From positions 39,212 to 103,211 of the forward strand of contig USQY01000001.1 in assembly GCA_900557045.1 (NCBI GenBank): a stretch of 64,000 bases of DNA. The letters run 5' to 3'. A program made the position numbers and the translations under genes. Source of the stretch: an uncultured Clostridium sp. (GTDB taxonomy: Bacteria > Bacillota > Clostridia > TANB77 > CAG-508). Shown here piece by piece: positions 37,631-47,547 of this stretch (position 1 is the first letter of the stretch; each line of letters begins with the position of its first letter). A model generated the notes under the pieces. That model was not told where the DNA came from. It worked only from the letters and a program-made list of their open reading frames with translations, and ran no database searches.

Positions 37631-40396
37631 TTATCTCAAAACCTCACTACATCTATGACAAATAGTAGGATTTTCCTTATCATCCCCAACAGTAACAGAA
37701 AACATCCAACATCTCTCACATTTTTCACCATCAGCAATTTCAACTCTAATATCAGGCTCACCTTCAACAATTTCCAAACCTGAAACTATAAACACTGTCA
37801 TCAACAAACTAATATTTTCTTTCAAAAATGCCAATTCTTCACTATCAGCTTTTGCAGATATAATAACTTTAGCATTTAAAGAATGCCCTATAACCTTAGC
37901 TGCTCTAGCATCTTCAAGTTTTTTAGCAACATTTTCTTTTAAAGCTATAATTTTATTCCACTTAGCTTCTAAATCTTTATCCTCATATTCAGGGTTCACT
38001 TCTGGATAATATGTTAACATTACACTTTCAACATTTTCATTTTCAGTATGTGGCATGTATTTCCAAACTTCCTCTGCTGTAAAACATGTCATCGGAGCTA
38101 ATATTTTTACCAATGCATCCAATATAATATACATAGCTGTTTGTGCTGATTTTCTTCCTTCTGAATCTGGTTTAGCTGTATACAATCTATCTTTTATTAT
38201 ATCTAAATAGAAATTACTCATATCAACTACGCAAAATGTATTTATTGCTTGATATGCCTTATTAAAATCATACTCATCATAAGATTTTATACAATCAGCT
38301 ACTAATTTATTTAATTTTATTAAAGCAAATTTATCTATTTCTTCTAATTTATCATATGGTGTCAATGAATTTACATCTAAACCATTAATATTTCCTAGTA
38401 TAAATCTAGCTGTATTACGTATTTTTCTATATACTTCTGCTACTTGTTTTAATATATCTTTTGATATACTTACATCTGAAGTATAATCAGATGATAATGC
38501 CCATAATCTTAAAATATCTGCACCCATTTCATTTACCATTTGAATTGGATCTATACCATTTCCAAGGCTTTTAGACATTTTTCTTCCTTGACTATCTACA
38601 ACATATCCATGTGTTACAACTTCTTTATATGGTGCTTTGTTTTTTGTTGCAACAGATGTTAATAATGAAGATTGGAACCAACCTCTATATTGATCACTAC
38701 CTTCAAGATACAAATTTGCTTCTGGTAATCCACGTTCTGCTAAAACTGATTCATGTGTAGAACCTGAATCAAACCATACATCCATAATATCTGTCTCTTT
38801 TTTGAATTTTGTGCATCCACATTCAGAACATTTTGCACCTTCTGGTAATAATTCTTCAGCAGTCATATCAAACCATGCATTTGTTCCTTTTTCTCTAACA
38901 ATATCCTGAACCTTTTTCAAACTCTCTGGTGTTACATATTCTTTTTCACAATCTTCACAATAGAATATTGGTAATGGAACACCCCAAGTTCTTTGACGAG
39001 AAATACACCAATCATTTCTGTCTTCTATCATTTTAGTAATTCTATCTTCACCCCAAGCAGGATGCCATTTTACTGTTTTTATAGCTTCTAGTGCTTGTTT
39101 TCTGAATCCATCAACAGATGCAAACCATTGGCTTGTAGCTCTAAATATTATTGGATGTTTACATCTCCAACAATGTGGATAAGAGTGATTTATTGTTTGT
39201 TTTGCTAATAATAAGTTATTTTCTTCCAACCATTTTATGATTTCTTTATCTGATTTTGCATAATACATTCCTGCAAAAGGTCCTGCTTCTGCTGTTTGAT
39301 GTCCTTTACTATCAACTGTTACTACTATATCTAATCCATTTTTTAATCCACATAAATAATCTTCTTTACCATAACCTGGTGCAGTGTGTACAGCACCTGT
39401 ACCTGTACCTAATTCAACTAAAATTGTATCCTCACTACCTAATACAACTCTTGATTCTCTTGGTAAAAATGGATGTCTGCATCTTACACCTTCAAGTTCA
39501 GTTCCTTTATATACTTTAATAGTTGTATAATCATCAATTCCAGCTATTTTCATAACTTTATCTACAAGTTCAGTAGCCATAATTAATTTTTCACCATTTG
39601 CATCAACTAAGCTGTATTCAAAATCTGGTGATATTGTTATTCCAACATTTCCTGGTAAAGTCCATGGTGTTGTTGTCCAAATTACAATATAAGTATCTCT
39701 TTCATCAAATAATCCCTTACCTTCTATTACAGGAAATTTAACATATGCAGTATTAGAATTTACATCTTTATATTCGATTTCAGCTTCTGCCAATGCTGTT
39801 TCACAATCAGTACACCAATATACAGGTTTTAATCCTTTATATATGTAACCTTTTTTATACATTTCGCCAAATACTTCTATTTGTTTTGCTTCCATTTCTG
39901 GCTGATATGTAATATATGGATGATCCCAATCAGCTAAAACTCCTAATCTTTTAAACCCTTCTATTTGTTTATCTTTGTAATTTTTAGTAAATTCTTTACA
40001 AGTATTTCTAAATTCTGAAACTGGAATTTCATCTCTGTTTAGTCCTAATTTTTCTATAGCTTTCTTTTCTGTTGGCATTCCATGTGTATCAAATCCAGGA
40101 ATAAACGGTGTATAATATCCTCTTAAATTCTTATATCTAACAACAGTATCTTTCAAAGTTTTATTTAACGCATGACCTGCATGAATCTCCCCATTTGCAT
40201 ATGGAGGTCCATCATGTAAAACAAAAGGTTCTTTTCCTTCATTCTTTTTTAACATTTTTTCATATAAACCATTTTCTAATATTTCTTCAAATATTTTAGG
40301 TTCATTTTCTGGTAAATTTCCTCTCATAGGGAAATCAGTTTTTGGTAGATTAAGTGTTTTTCCATAATCTTTTTTTTCTTCACAATTTTCGCACAT
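37631..40396 (-). CDS. ileS: Isoleucyl-tRNA synthetase
   Basis: Class I synthetase, 921 residues. The HIGH-type motif is in PPYANGEIHAGHALNKT (about 65), the KMSKS motif in GRKMSKSLGNG (about 595), and the editing domain has WTTTPWTLPGN. The C-terminal zinc site CERCWM...CHRC is intact, so this is the zinc-containing bacterial type. It is controlled by the T-box leader immediately upstream and has its own promoter and terminator. Confidence 0.98.
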   Translation of the reverse strand: MCENCEEKKDYGKTLNLPKTDFPMRGNLPENEPKIFEEILENGLYEKMLKKNEGKEPFVLHDGPPYANGEIHAGHALNKTLKDTVVRYKNLRGYYTPFIPGFDTHGMPTEKKAIEKLGLNRDEIPVSEFRNTCKEFTKNYKDKQIEGFKRLGVLADWDHPYITYQPEMEAKQIEVFGEMYKKGYIYKGLKPVYWCTDCETALAEAEIEYKDVNSNTAYVKFPVIEGKGLFDERDTYIVIWTTTPWTLPGNVGITISPDFEYSLVDANGEKLIMATELVDKVMKIAGIDDYTTIKVYKGTELEGVRCRHPFLPRESRVVLGSEDTILVELGTGTGAVHTAPGYGKEDYLCGLKNGLDIVVTVDSKGHQTAEAGPFAGMYYAKSDKEIIKWLEENNLLLAKQTINHSYPHCWRCKHPIIFRATSQWFASVDGFRKQALEAIKTVKWHPAWGEDRITKMIEDRNDWCISRQRTWGVPLPIFYCEDCEKEYVTPESLKKVQDIVREKGTNAWFDMTAEELLPEGAKCSECGCTKFKKETDIMDVWFDSGSTHESVLAERGLPEANLYLEGSDQYRGWFQSSLLTSVATKNKAPYKEVVTHGYVVDSQGRKMSKSLGNGIDPIQMVNEMGADILRLWALSSDYTSDVSISKDILKQVAEVYRKIRNTARFILGNINGLDVNSLTPYDKLEEIDKFALIKLNKLVADCIKSYDEYDFNKAYQAINTFCVVDMSNFYLDIIKDRLYTAKPDSEGRKSAQTAMYIILDALVKILAPMTCFTAEEVWKYMPHTENENVESVMLTYYPEVNPEYEDKDLEAKWNKIIALKENVAKKLEDARAAKVIGHSLNAKVIISAKADSEELAFLKENISLLMTVFIVSGLEIVEGEPDIRVEIADGEKCERCWMFSVTVGDDKENPTICHRCSEVLR

Positions 40397-40476
40397 TTTG
40401 CCTCTCTCCTTTTTATTTACTTTTTATTTTTTACATTATTTTTTATTTATTATAATTATTTTTTGTATAATACAAT

Positions 40477-40755
40477 AAAAGCTACTCGTCCTAATTAAAT
40501 TAATATTTAGGACGAATAGCTTTCTATCCGCGGTACCACCTATTTTAAAAGATTTAATATCTTTTCACTTTATAATCTTTTAACGCAAGAATACGATTTA
40601 GTCTAATAACCATTAAATATTTTCAACTAAATAACCTAAAGGTGATACCAAACAAATTATTATCTTATCAGAATTCCACCATACTCTGACTCTCTATTAG
40701 TTTTACTTTGTTTGTGTTGTCCTTCACATTGTTTTTGTTTATTTACTTTTATTTT
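40477..40755 (-). promoter_or_regulatory. T-box riboswitch of ileS (Ile, AUC specifier)
   Basis: On the minus strand the T-box sequence AGGTGGTACCGCGG (40528-40541) is followed by a terminator whose 17-nt arms (AAAGCTATTCGTCCTAA and its near-complement, 40477-40523) end in TTTTATTGTATT. Upstream, stem I contains AGAGAGTCAGAGTATGGTGG. The 3' side of the specifier loop reads GGTATCACC (40641-40649), giving AUC. Uncharged tRNA-Ile would favour the antiterminator and switch ileS on. Confidence 0.93.
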
Positions 40756-40760
40756 GAATA

Positions 40761-40789
40761 ATATTATCATATTTAAATAATATTTTCAA
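40761..40789 (-). promoter_or_regulatory. Promoter of the ileS T-box transcript
   Basis: On the minus strand, TTGAAA (40784-40789), 17 bp, TAATAT (40761-40766). The -35 box starts 4 bp beyond the window-left end of ftsH, so transcription from ftsH can read into it unless terminated. Confidence 0.65.
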
Positions 40790-40792
40790 TAG

Positions 40793-42607
40793 CTAGCTTG
40801 TTTTTTTATTAATTTTCATCAATTCCTCGAATCTTTCAGCAGTCATAACTTCTTTTTCCAAAAGGTCATTTGATACAATTTCAAGTTTATCCATGTTTTT
40901 GCTTAAAATAGTTTGAGCTTTGAAATATGCATCATTTACTAGTCCTTTTATTTCATTACCAATTAAATCAGTATATTTTTCACCTAATAATTGTAATTGA
41001 TATGGATCTTTTTCAAGATTAATATGAATAGGTCCTATTGAATCACTCATACCGTACACTGTAACCATATTTTTTGCAATATCATTTGCTACTTCTAAAT
41101 CATTGCTTGCACCTGTTGAAATATCCTCTAATGCCAATTTTTCAGCAGCACGTCCTCCCATTAAAGCTATTAATTTTTCTTCCATTTCTGTTTTAGAAAT
41201 ATAACATTTATCCTCATTTGATTTATACATTGTATATCCACCAGCAACACCTCTTGGAATAATAGAAATTTCTTTTATATCTTTTTGAGTTTCTAAGAAA
41301 TGGCTTACTATTGCATGTCCTGCTTCATGTATTGCTGTTCTCTTCTTATCTTTTTCTGAAATAACTCTGTTATGCTTTTCTAATCCAACTGTTACTTTTT
41401 TTAGTGCATCTTCAATATCTTTGTTTGTAATACTATCTCTTTCTCTTATCGTAGCTAAAATTGCTGCTTCATTTAAAATGTTTGCAAGTTCTGCACCTGT
41501 AAAACCTGCTGTATCTTCTGCTATACTTCTTAAATTAACATCATATGCAAATTTCTTGCCTTTTGCATGTATATTTAAAATTGCTTCTCTTCCATTTAAA
41601 TCTGGTAAACCTACTGTTATTTGTCTATCAAATCTACCAGGACGTAATAATGCTTTATCTAGCATTTCTGGTCTGTTTGTTGCTGCTAAAACTATTATCG
41701 TTTCCTCTGTATCAAAACCATCCATTTCAACTAATAATTGATTTAATGTTTGATTATTTTCTGTTTCAGAACCACTTGAACTTGTCCTTCTTGAACCAAT
41801 GGCATCTATTTCATCAATAAATACTATACATGGAGCTACCTTTCTTGCTTTTTCAAACAATTTTCTTACTCTTGATGCACCTAAACCTGCAAACATCTCT
41901 ATGAATTCTGAACCACTCATTGAAATAAATGGTACATTTGCTTCACCTGCAATAGCCTTTGCTATCAAAGTTTTACCTGTTCCTGGATTACCACATAATA
42001 AAACTCCACGAGGCACCTTTGCTCCCATTTCTTGAAATTTTTTAGGATTCCTTAAAAAATCAACTATTTCTATCATTTCTTGTTTTTCTTCATCTAAACC
42101 TGCTACATCATCAAACTTTGTTTGTATTTTCTTAGTCTCAGAATCATAAATTTTTCCTTTTTCTCCTAAACCTTGCATTTTGAAAATCATTATTAGTAAA
42201 ACAACCAACATTATAGTAGGTAAAAAAGATAATAAAGTTTTTAATATTGTTACAATTACATTTTTTTCTTTTTGTATTAATTCTATATTACTTCCATTAT
42301 TAACTTTTTCTTGAACTAAATCTATAAAAGAATCTGTGCTTGGTATTAATACATTTTTTTCTTTTTCTTCATTAATCAATTTTATTTTAGCTATATGACT
42401 ACCTTCTGTCATTTCAACTTTTTCCACAGTACCATCATTTATACTATTAAGTAATTGTGTATATGCAAAATTTTTATCTTCATTTTTTTTGTTATAGTTT
42501 AATAGTAAAACTACACTCGCAATTGTTAAAATAACTAATATAACTGTTATTATAACTGTTATACTCTGTTTTTTCTTATTTTTATCATCATCACTCTTCA
42601 ATCCCAT
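40793..42607 (-). CDS. ftsH: FtsH, ATP-dependent membrane zinc protease
   Basis: A hexameric AAA+ protease that extracts and degrades membrane and cytosolic proteins. 604 residues: helix 1 (about 13-35), an extracytoplasmic domain, helix 2 (about 110-132), Walker A (GNPGTGKT, about 207), Walker B (IVFIDEIDAIG), the second region of homology (ATNRPEMLDKALLRPGRFDR) and the zinc motif HEAGHAIV (about 427). It starts after AAAGGAG. It is co-oriented with the PBP gene upstream, from which 65 bp separate it. Confidence 0.97.
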   Translation of the reverse strand: MGLKSDDDKNKKKQSITVIITVILVILTIASVVLLLNYNKKNEDKNFAYTQLLNSINDGTVEKVEMTEGSHIAKIKLINEEKEKNVLIPSTDSFIDLVQEKVNNGSNIELIQKEKNVIVTILKTLLSFLPTIMLVVLLIMIFKMQGLGEKGKIYDSETKKIQTKFDDVAGLDEEKQEMIEIVDFLRNPKKFQEMGAKVPRGVLLCGNPGTGKTLIAKAIAGEANVPFISMSGSEFIEMFAGLGASRVRKLFEKARKVAPCIVFIDEIDAIGSRRTSSSGSETENNQTLNQLLVEMDGFDTEETIIVLAATNRPEMLDKALLRPGRFDRQITVGLPDLNGREAILNIHAKGKKFAYDVNLRSIAEDTAGFTGAELANILNEAAILATIRERDSITNKDIEDALKKVTVGLEKHNRVISEKDKKRTAIHEAGHAIVSHFLETQKDIKEISIIPRGVAGGYTMYKSNEDKCYISKTEMEEKLIALMGGRAAEKLALEDISTGASNDLEVANDIAKNMVTVYGMSDSIGPIHINLEKDPYQLQLLGEKYTDLIGNEIKGLVNDAYFKAQTILSKNMDKLEIVSNDLLEKEVMTAERFEELMKINKKTS

Positions 42608-42671
42608 TTAATTTTCTCCTTTTGTATTATTTTCTTCAGCATTATCCATATTATTCTCTTTTTTTATTATT

Positions 42672-45350
42672 TTATTGTGCTTTATTAACATTTTCTCCTG
42701 CATTAGTATTTGTATTTTCATCAGGAGTTTTATTTTCTATTTTGTTTACTATCAAAGTTATTTTTGCATCTTTAGAAACTATAGAACCTGGTTTAATACT
42801 TTGTGATAATACTATTCCATTAGTTTTTGTAGAATCAGATTTATATTCGATTTTTAAAGTTAAATTACCTAAAATTTTTCTAGCTTCACTTTCCGTTTTT
42901 CCCACAACATTTTCAACAGTAATATCAGTATCTTTATTGTTTGTTTTATTTTCTTCATTCTTTTTATTTTCTTCTTCTCTTTTTGTTGTTTCAGTATGAA
43001 TTGTACATTTTTCAGCAATTACTGTATATTTATCACCTCTATTTGTTTTCCATTTTGCATTAGCTTCTTTTTCAGGCATAGCTAAACCTTTTACTATTTC
43101 AGTGTGTGTGCAATATTCTGTTGCAAGTTTTTTAGATTCAGAACAAATCTTAAATTCATTATGTCCTTCACATTTTCCTGGTACTGCGCCTTCTACAAAA
43201 TATTCTGTATATGTACTTGTACAAGAACTTGTTGCACATTTACCAGAACTTCTACAAACAGTTGCTGTTACAACATTACTTGGTTTTTCAAAAAGTTTAC
43301 TTTCTAATCCTGAATGAATATTTTTCATAACAGATGCCCATATTAATGTAGCTGGACTTCCTCCGTATGTATTAACATATTCTTTATAGTCATATCCAAA
43401 CCATGTTGCTGCTGTATAGTATGGAGTAAATCCACATAACCATACATCATTTTGTTCTTGTGTTGTACCAGTTTTTGCCCCAACATCTATATTTCCCATT
43501 TTACATATTTTTGCTGTTCCATTTGATCCTTCTACTGGTTGTTTTAATAAACTTTTCATTACATAAGCATTACCTTCAGACATTACTCTTCTTGTGTCTT
43601 GTTTATTTTCTATTAAAATATTTCCTGATGAATCCTCAACTTTAGTATAAAAAGTAGGTTCAATATATACACCATTATTAGCTATTGTTGCATATGCCGC
43701 TGCCATTTGAAGTGGGCTAATTGTACATGTTCCTAATGCTGTTGAAATATTTGAATCATTTAGCTTTGATGGGTCTGTTAATTCACTTGATTTTACTAGA
43801 GATGTAATACCTAACTGTCTCATAAAATCAATTGCATTATCTGGTCCTAATTCTGTCATTACTTTACAAGCTACTATATTAGAAGAAACTTCTATTGCAT
43901 CTCTTATACTACACAAACCTGACTTTGCAGAAGTAGCATTACTAGGATCATAATCTTTTCCAAAAACTGTATATGAGTTATCATATACTGTTGAAGCATT
44001 TATTATTCCCTTCTCAAGTGCTGGACCATAAACACCTATTGGTTTTATAGAAGAACCTGGTTGTCTTACACTGTATATTCTGTTTATACCTACAGCATCA
44101 ACATCATTTCCTAATCCTCCCATACATCCAACTACTCTTCCTGTTTTATGGTCTATAATAACCATTGCAGATTGTGTATGTCCACCTTCATTTGCTTTTG
44201 TTTTTCCAGGCTTTACATATTTATCATTTTTATACTCTTCTTCAACTGTTTTTTGTATTGAGGCAATTTGGGTTGTATATATTTTTAATCCGCCACCATA
44301 TACACGGCTCTTAGCATATTCTTTTGACATTTCTTTTTCTTCTACTAATTCATTTACTACTTGATCTACAGCTGCTGAAATATAGTAAGATTTTATTGTT
44401 GATGTTGATAATTCACCTTTTTGAAATTTTAATCCTTCATCAACTTTTCCAATTGCTTCATTATATTGTTCGTTATTTATGTATCCTAATTCTTTCATTT
44501 TTCCTAATACTGTTTTTGTTCTTGATTTAATTTTCTCTGTATTAGGATTTTCTTTATATGGATTATATTGATTTGGGCTGTGTGTAACACCTGCTATAAA
44601 AGCACATTCTTCTATTGATAATTCACTTGCTGATTTATTAAAATAATATAAAGATGCTGTTTCTACACCGCATATATCTCCACCGCTTGATGCAAGAGGT
44701 ATTAAATTCAAATATAATTCTAATATTTGCTCTTTTGAAATCATCTTTTCTATTTGATATGCTCTAGACATTTCTCTTATTTTCCTTTGCATACCAGCTT
44801 TACCACTACTTTCTTTTTCATTAGTTATATTTTTAACTAACTGTTGTGTAATAGTACTTCCACCAAAATTTGATGAACCAGAATGTGTTACATAAGTTAA
44901 TGTAGCTGCTGCTGTTCTTTTTATATCTACACCATTATGTTTATAAAATCTTTCATCTTCAATTGACACAAATGCCTTTGGTAAATATTCACTCATATCA
45001 TTTATACTTATTATTTTTCTGTTTTCTTTTCCTGATAATTCTGATATAACATTTCCCTCTGCATCATATATTATAGTATTAGAATACCCTATCAATAAAT
45101 CTTCTTTTGTCATCGCGAATTTATCACTAAAGAATATTCCTACAAAAACTCCTCCAGCTATTAATATTAATAGTAATATCAATATCATTATTATAATAAT
45201 TATTTTTTTCATTTTTGAATGGTCTCTTTTCATGTTTTTGTTTTTCTTATTTTTTGCTGCACTTCTTATAGGACCATTATTTGTATTTTTTGGTTTTGTA
45301 GAATTATATGTTTTTTTTCCCTTTTTACTATTATTAGTTCTACCACTCAT
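42672..45350 (-). CDS. Class A penicillin-binding protein with PASTA domain
   Basis: A bifunctional peptidoglycan synthase, 892 residues. A lysine-rich cytoplasmic tail and one helix (about 48-72) precede the glycosyltransferase domain (EDERFYKHNGVD, GGSTITQQLVKN, about 130-300). The transpeptidase domain follows, with SxxK in RQPGSSIKPIG, SSN in VSSNIVACK and KTGTT in VGAKTGTTQEQND. After it come a cysteine-rich segment (about 715-775) and one PASTA domain (about 800-870), then a Thr/Asn-rich tail. It resembles the PBP1A group of Clostridia. The eight or so cysteines are unusual for a surface protein. Confidence 0.94.
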   Translation of the reverse strand: MSGRTNNSKKGKKTYNSTKPKNTNNGPIRSAAKNKKNKNMKRDHSKMKKIIIIIMILILLLILIAGGVFVGIFFSDKFAMTKEDLLIGYSNTIIYDAEGNVISELSGKENRKIISINDMSEYLPKAFVSIEDERFYKHNGVDIKRTAAATLTYVTHSGSSNFGGSTITQQLVKNITNEKESSGKAGMQRKIREMSRAYQIEKMISKEQILELYLNLIPLASSGGDICGVETASLYYFNKSASELSIEECAFIAGVTHSPNQYNPYKENPNTEKIKSRTKTVLGKMKELGYINNEQYNEAIGKVDEGLKFQKGELSTSTIKSYYISAAVDQVVNELVEEKEMSKEYAKSRVYGGGLKIYTTQIASIQKTVEEEYKNDKYVKPGKTKANEGGHTQSAMVIIDHKTGRVVGCMGGLGNDVDAVGINRIYSVRQPGSSIKPIGVYGPALEKGIINASTVYDNSYTVFGKDYDPSNATSAKSGLCSIRDAIEVSSNIVACKVMTELGPDNAIDFMRQLGITSLVKSSELTDPSKLNDSNISTALGTCTISPLQMAAAYATIANNGVYIEPTFYTKVEDSSGNILIENKQDTRRVMSEGNAYVMKSLLKQPVEGSNGTAKICKMGNIDVGAKTGTTQEQNDVWLCGFTPYYTAATWFGYDYKEYVNTYGGSPATLIWASVMKNIHSGLESKLFEKPSNVVTATVCRSSGKCATSSCTSTYTEYFVEGAVPGKCEGHNEFKICSESKKLATEYCTHTEIVKGLAMPEKEANAKWKTNRGDKYTVIAEKCTIHTETTKREEENKKNEENKTNNKDTDITVENVVGKTESEARKILGNLTLKIEYKSDSTKTNGIVLSQSIKPGSIVSKDAKITLIVNKIENKTPDENTNTNAGENVNKAQ

Positions 45351-45531
45351 TTTTTTAACTCCTTTTCCAACTAAATTTTTTAGTAAAATTTACTTATTCA
45401 TTATATTACAAAACTCCTAAAATTAAAAGTCTTTTTTTTATTTTTGTTATAGTTTATATTATTGTTACATTTCACAATATTATATTTAAAATTGTAAAAG
45501 TATTAAACAGTAACCTACTTTATATAATCGA

Positions 45532-46410
45532 CTACGAATAGCATACATTTAAAATATCTTTAAAATTGGTTACTATGTTTGCACCTTGCTTAATTAGATT
45601 ATTGGTTCCAATAGAATTAGCATTATCTATATTTCCAGGAACAGCAAATATTTCTTTACCATGTTCTAACCCAAAATCTGCAGTTATTAATGAACCACTT
45701 TTTTCTGTTGCTTCTACTACAACAATTGCATCTGATAATGCACTTATTATTCTATTTCTTGCAGGAAAATTAAATCTATTTGGTGGAGTTCCTATAATAT
45801 ACTCTGTAATTATTAAACCATTATTTTTTACAATTCGTTCAGACAATTCTTTATTTTCATATGGATATATATTATTCAACCCATTTCCTATAACAGCAAT
45901 TGTATTTCCTTTAGCTTCTACTGCTCCTATATGAGAATATTTATCTATTCCTCTTGCTAATCCACTTATAATACATTTATTTTGTTTAGCTAAATTATAA
46001 GCTAGCTTTTTAGCAATACTTTTTCCATATGTACTACAATTTCTACATCCGACAATAGCTATTCCATTTTGTTTCATTAAATCTAAGTTTCCTTTTGCAA
46101 ATAATACAATTGGTTTGTCATATATATTTCTTAACTTTTTAGGATATTCATTATCTAAAATTGTAATTATCTGTATATTATTTCTATTCATATACTCTTC
46201 ATATTTCTCTAAATCTTTTCTATATTTTTCATTTAATATTTCATTAATGTTATTTTCATTAATTTTTTCTATTTTTCTCAAATCTGTTTTATTCATATTC
46301 CATAATTCACATGGAGATTCGAATTGTTTTAACAATTTCTCTTTTTGAATACAATTTATACCTTGTATTCTTGAAAACCAAATCCAAAATTTTTTATCAT
46401 TTTTATTCAT
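45532..46410 (-). CDS. dprA: DNA processing protein DprA
   Basis: DprA loads RecA on incoming single-stranded DNA during transformation and is widespread even in bacteria not known to be competent. The Rossmann-like core carries IAIVGCRNCSTYGKSIAKKLA, GLARGIDKYSHIGAVEAKGNTIAVIGNGLN and FPARNRIISALSDAIVVVEA. 292 residues from the ATG at 46410 (TGAGGTTGTTA upstream). It stops at the end of the Rossmann domain, so the winged-helix C-terminal domain found in some members is missing. Confidence 0.95.
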   Translation of the reverse strand: MNKNDKKFWIWFSRIQGINCIQKEKLLKQFESPCELWNMNKTDLRKIEKINENNINEILNEKYRKDLEKYEEYMNRNNIQIITILDNEYPKKLRNIYDKPIVLFAKGNLDLMKQNGIAIVGCRNCSTYGKSIAKKLAYNLAKQNKCIISGLARGIDKYSHIGAVEAKGNTIAVIGNGLNNIYPYENKELSERIVKNNGLIITEYIIGTPPNRFNFPARNRIISALSDAIVVVEATEKSGSLITADFGLEHGKEIFAVPGNIDNANSIGTNNLIKQGANIVTNFKDILNVCYS

Positions 46411-46523
46411 TAACAACCTCATATAATCAATTTAACAAAATAATTGTAAATTAATTTCTTTCTATATTTTTATATTCTATTATTCTTTAATATATTTAAA
46501 TTTTAATTTTTATAAATTTGCAT

Positions 46524-46558
46524 AAAAAGAGAGCTTTATAATATTTAGCTCCTTTTTT
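46524..46558 (-). terminator. Terminator after folD
   Basis: On the minus strand AGGAGCT and AGCTCTC close a short stem with AAAAAA before it and TTTTTATGC after it. It lies about 70 bp downstream of the folD stop, in the gap before dprA. Confidence 0.6.
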
Positions 46559-46626
46559 AGTATATTTATTATTACATTTATTGCTTCAATTCATTTACAT
46601 TTAAATTATATCCTGTTTTATTACAT

Positions 46627-47475
46627 CTACTTGTCCATATTTTTAGCCGCTTTAACTACATTTGTCATCAACATAGCTATTGTCATTGGTCCAACTCCAC
46701 CTGGTACAGGAGTTATGTAAGATGCCTTTTTCTGGACATTTTCAAAATCAACATCTCCAACTAATTTTCCTTCATCATTTCTGTTTATTCCTACATCTAT
46801 TATAACAGCACCATTCTTCACCATATCAGCTGTAACAAATTTTGCCTTTCCTAAAGCCGCTATTAATATATCAGCATTTTTGGTAATATCTTTAATGTTT
46901 TCTGTTTTTGAGTGACATACTGTAACAGTTGCATTTTTTTGTAACATACATTGTATCAATGGCTTTCCTACTATATTACTTCTTCCAATAATAACAACAT
47001 TTTTTCCTTGGGTTTCAATATTGTATTCTTCTAACATTTTCACAACACCAAATGGTGTGCATGAAATAAAACAATCTTGTCCTATTGAAAGTTTTCCAAC
47101 ATTTATCGGATTAAATCCATCTACATCTTTTTTATAACTTATTTTATTAAATGCTTCATTAATTGATAATTTTTTAGGTATTGGACTTTGTAATAAAATT
47201 CCATGTATATCTTTTCTTTTATTCAGATTATCTATTAATTCAAGTAATTCCTCCATTGTTGTATTCTCATCCATTAAAAATTCTTCATATTCTATACCTA
47301 TTTCCTCGCAAGCTTTGCTTTTATTTTTTACATATACTTTTGAAGCTTTATCATCGCCAACCATTATTACAGCCAATTTAGGATTTATACCCTCTTCTTT
47401 CAATTCGTTAACTTCTTCTTTTAGATTCATTCTTATTTTCTTAGCTACTGCTTTACCATCAATTATTTCGGCCAT
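46627..47475 (-). CDS. folD: FolD, methylenetetrahydrofolate dehydrogenase/cyclohydrolase
   Basis: A bifunctional one-carbon enzyme that interconverts 5,10-methylene-, methenyl- and 10-formyl-THF with NADP. 282 residues from the ATG at 47475, which follows TTGGAGG. Catalytic lysine in SKVYVKNKSKACEEIG, then GILLQSPIP, DVDGFNP, the nucleotide loop VIIGRSNIVGKP and the C-terminal TPVPGGVGPMTIAML. It lies between dinB and dprA. Confidence 0.97.
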   Translation of the reverse strand: MAEIIDGKAVAKKIRMNLKEEVNELKEEGINPKLAVIMVGDDKASKVYVKNKSKACEEIGIEYEEFLMDENTTMEELLELIDNLNKRKDIHGILLQSPIPKKLSINEAFNKISYKKDVDGFNPINVGKLSIGQDCFISCTPFGVVKMLEEYNIETQGKNVVIIGRSNIVGKPLIQCMLQKNATVTVCHSKTENIKDITKNADILIAALGKAKFVTADMVKNGAVIIDVGINRNDEGKLVGDVDFENVQKKASYITPVPGGVGPMTIAMLMTNVVKAAKNMDK

Positions 47476-47547
47476 TACATATTCCTCCAATTTTATTATT
47501 AATTTTATTATTAATTTTATAACTAATTGTATTATCTTATATAAATT

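Noticed and set aside
37359..37658. Open frames on both strands through R1 copy C and the ileS terminator
   Set aside because: They translate the hairpin element, are absent from the other R1 copies, and lack ribosome sites.
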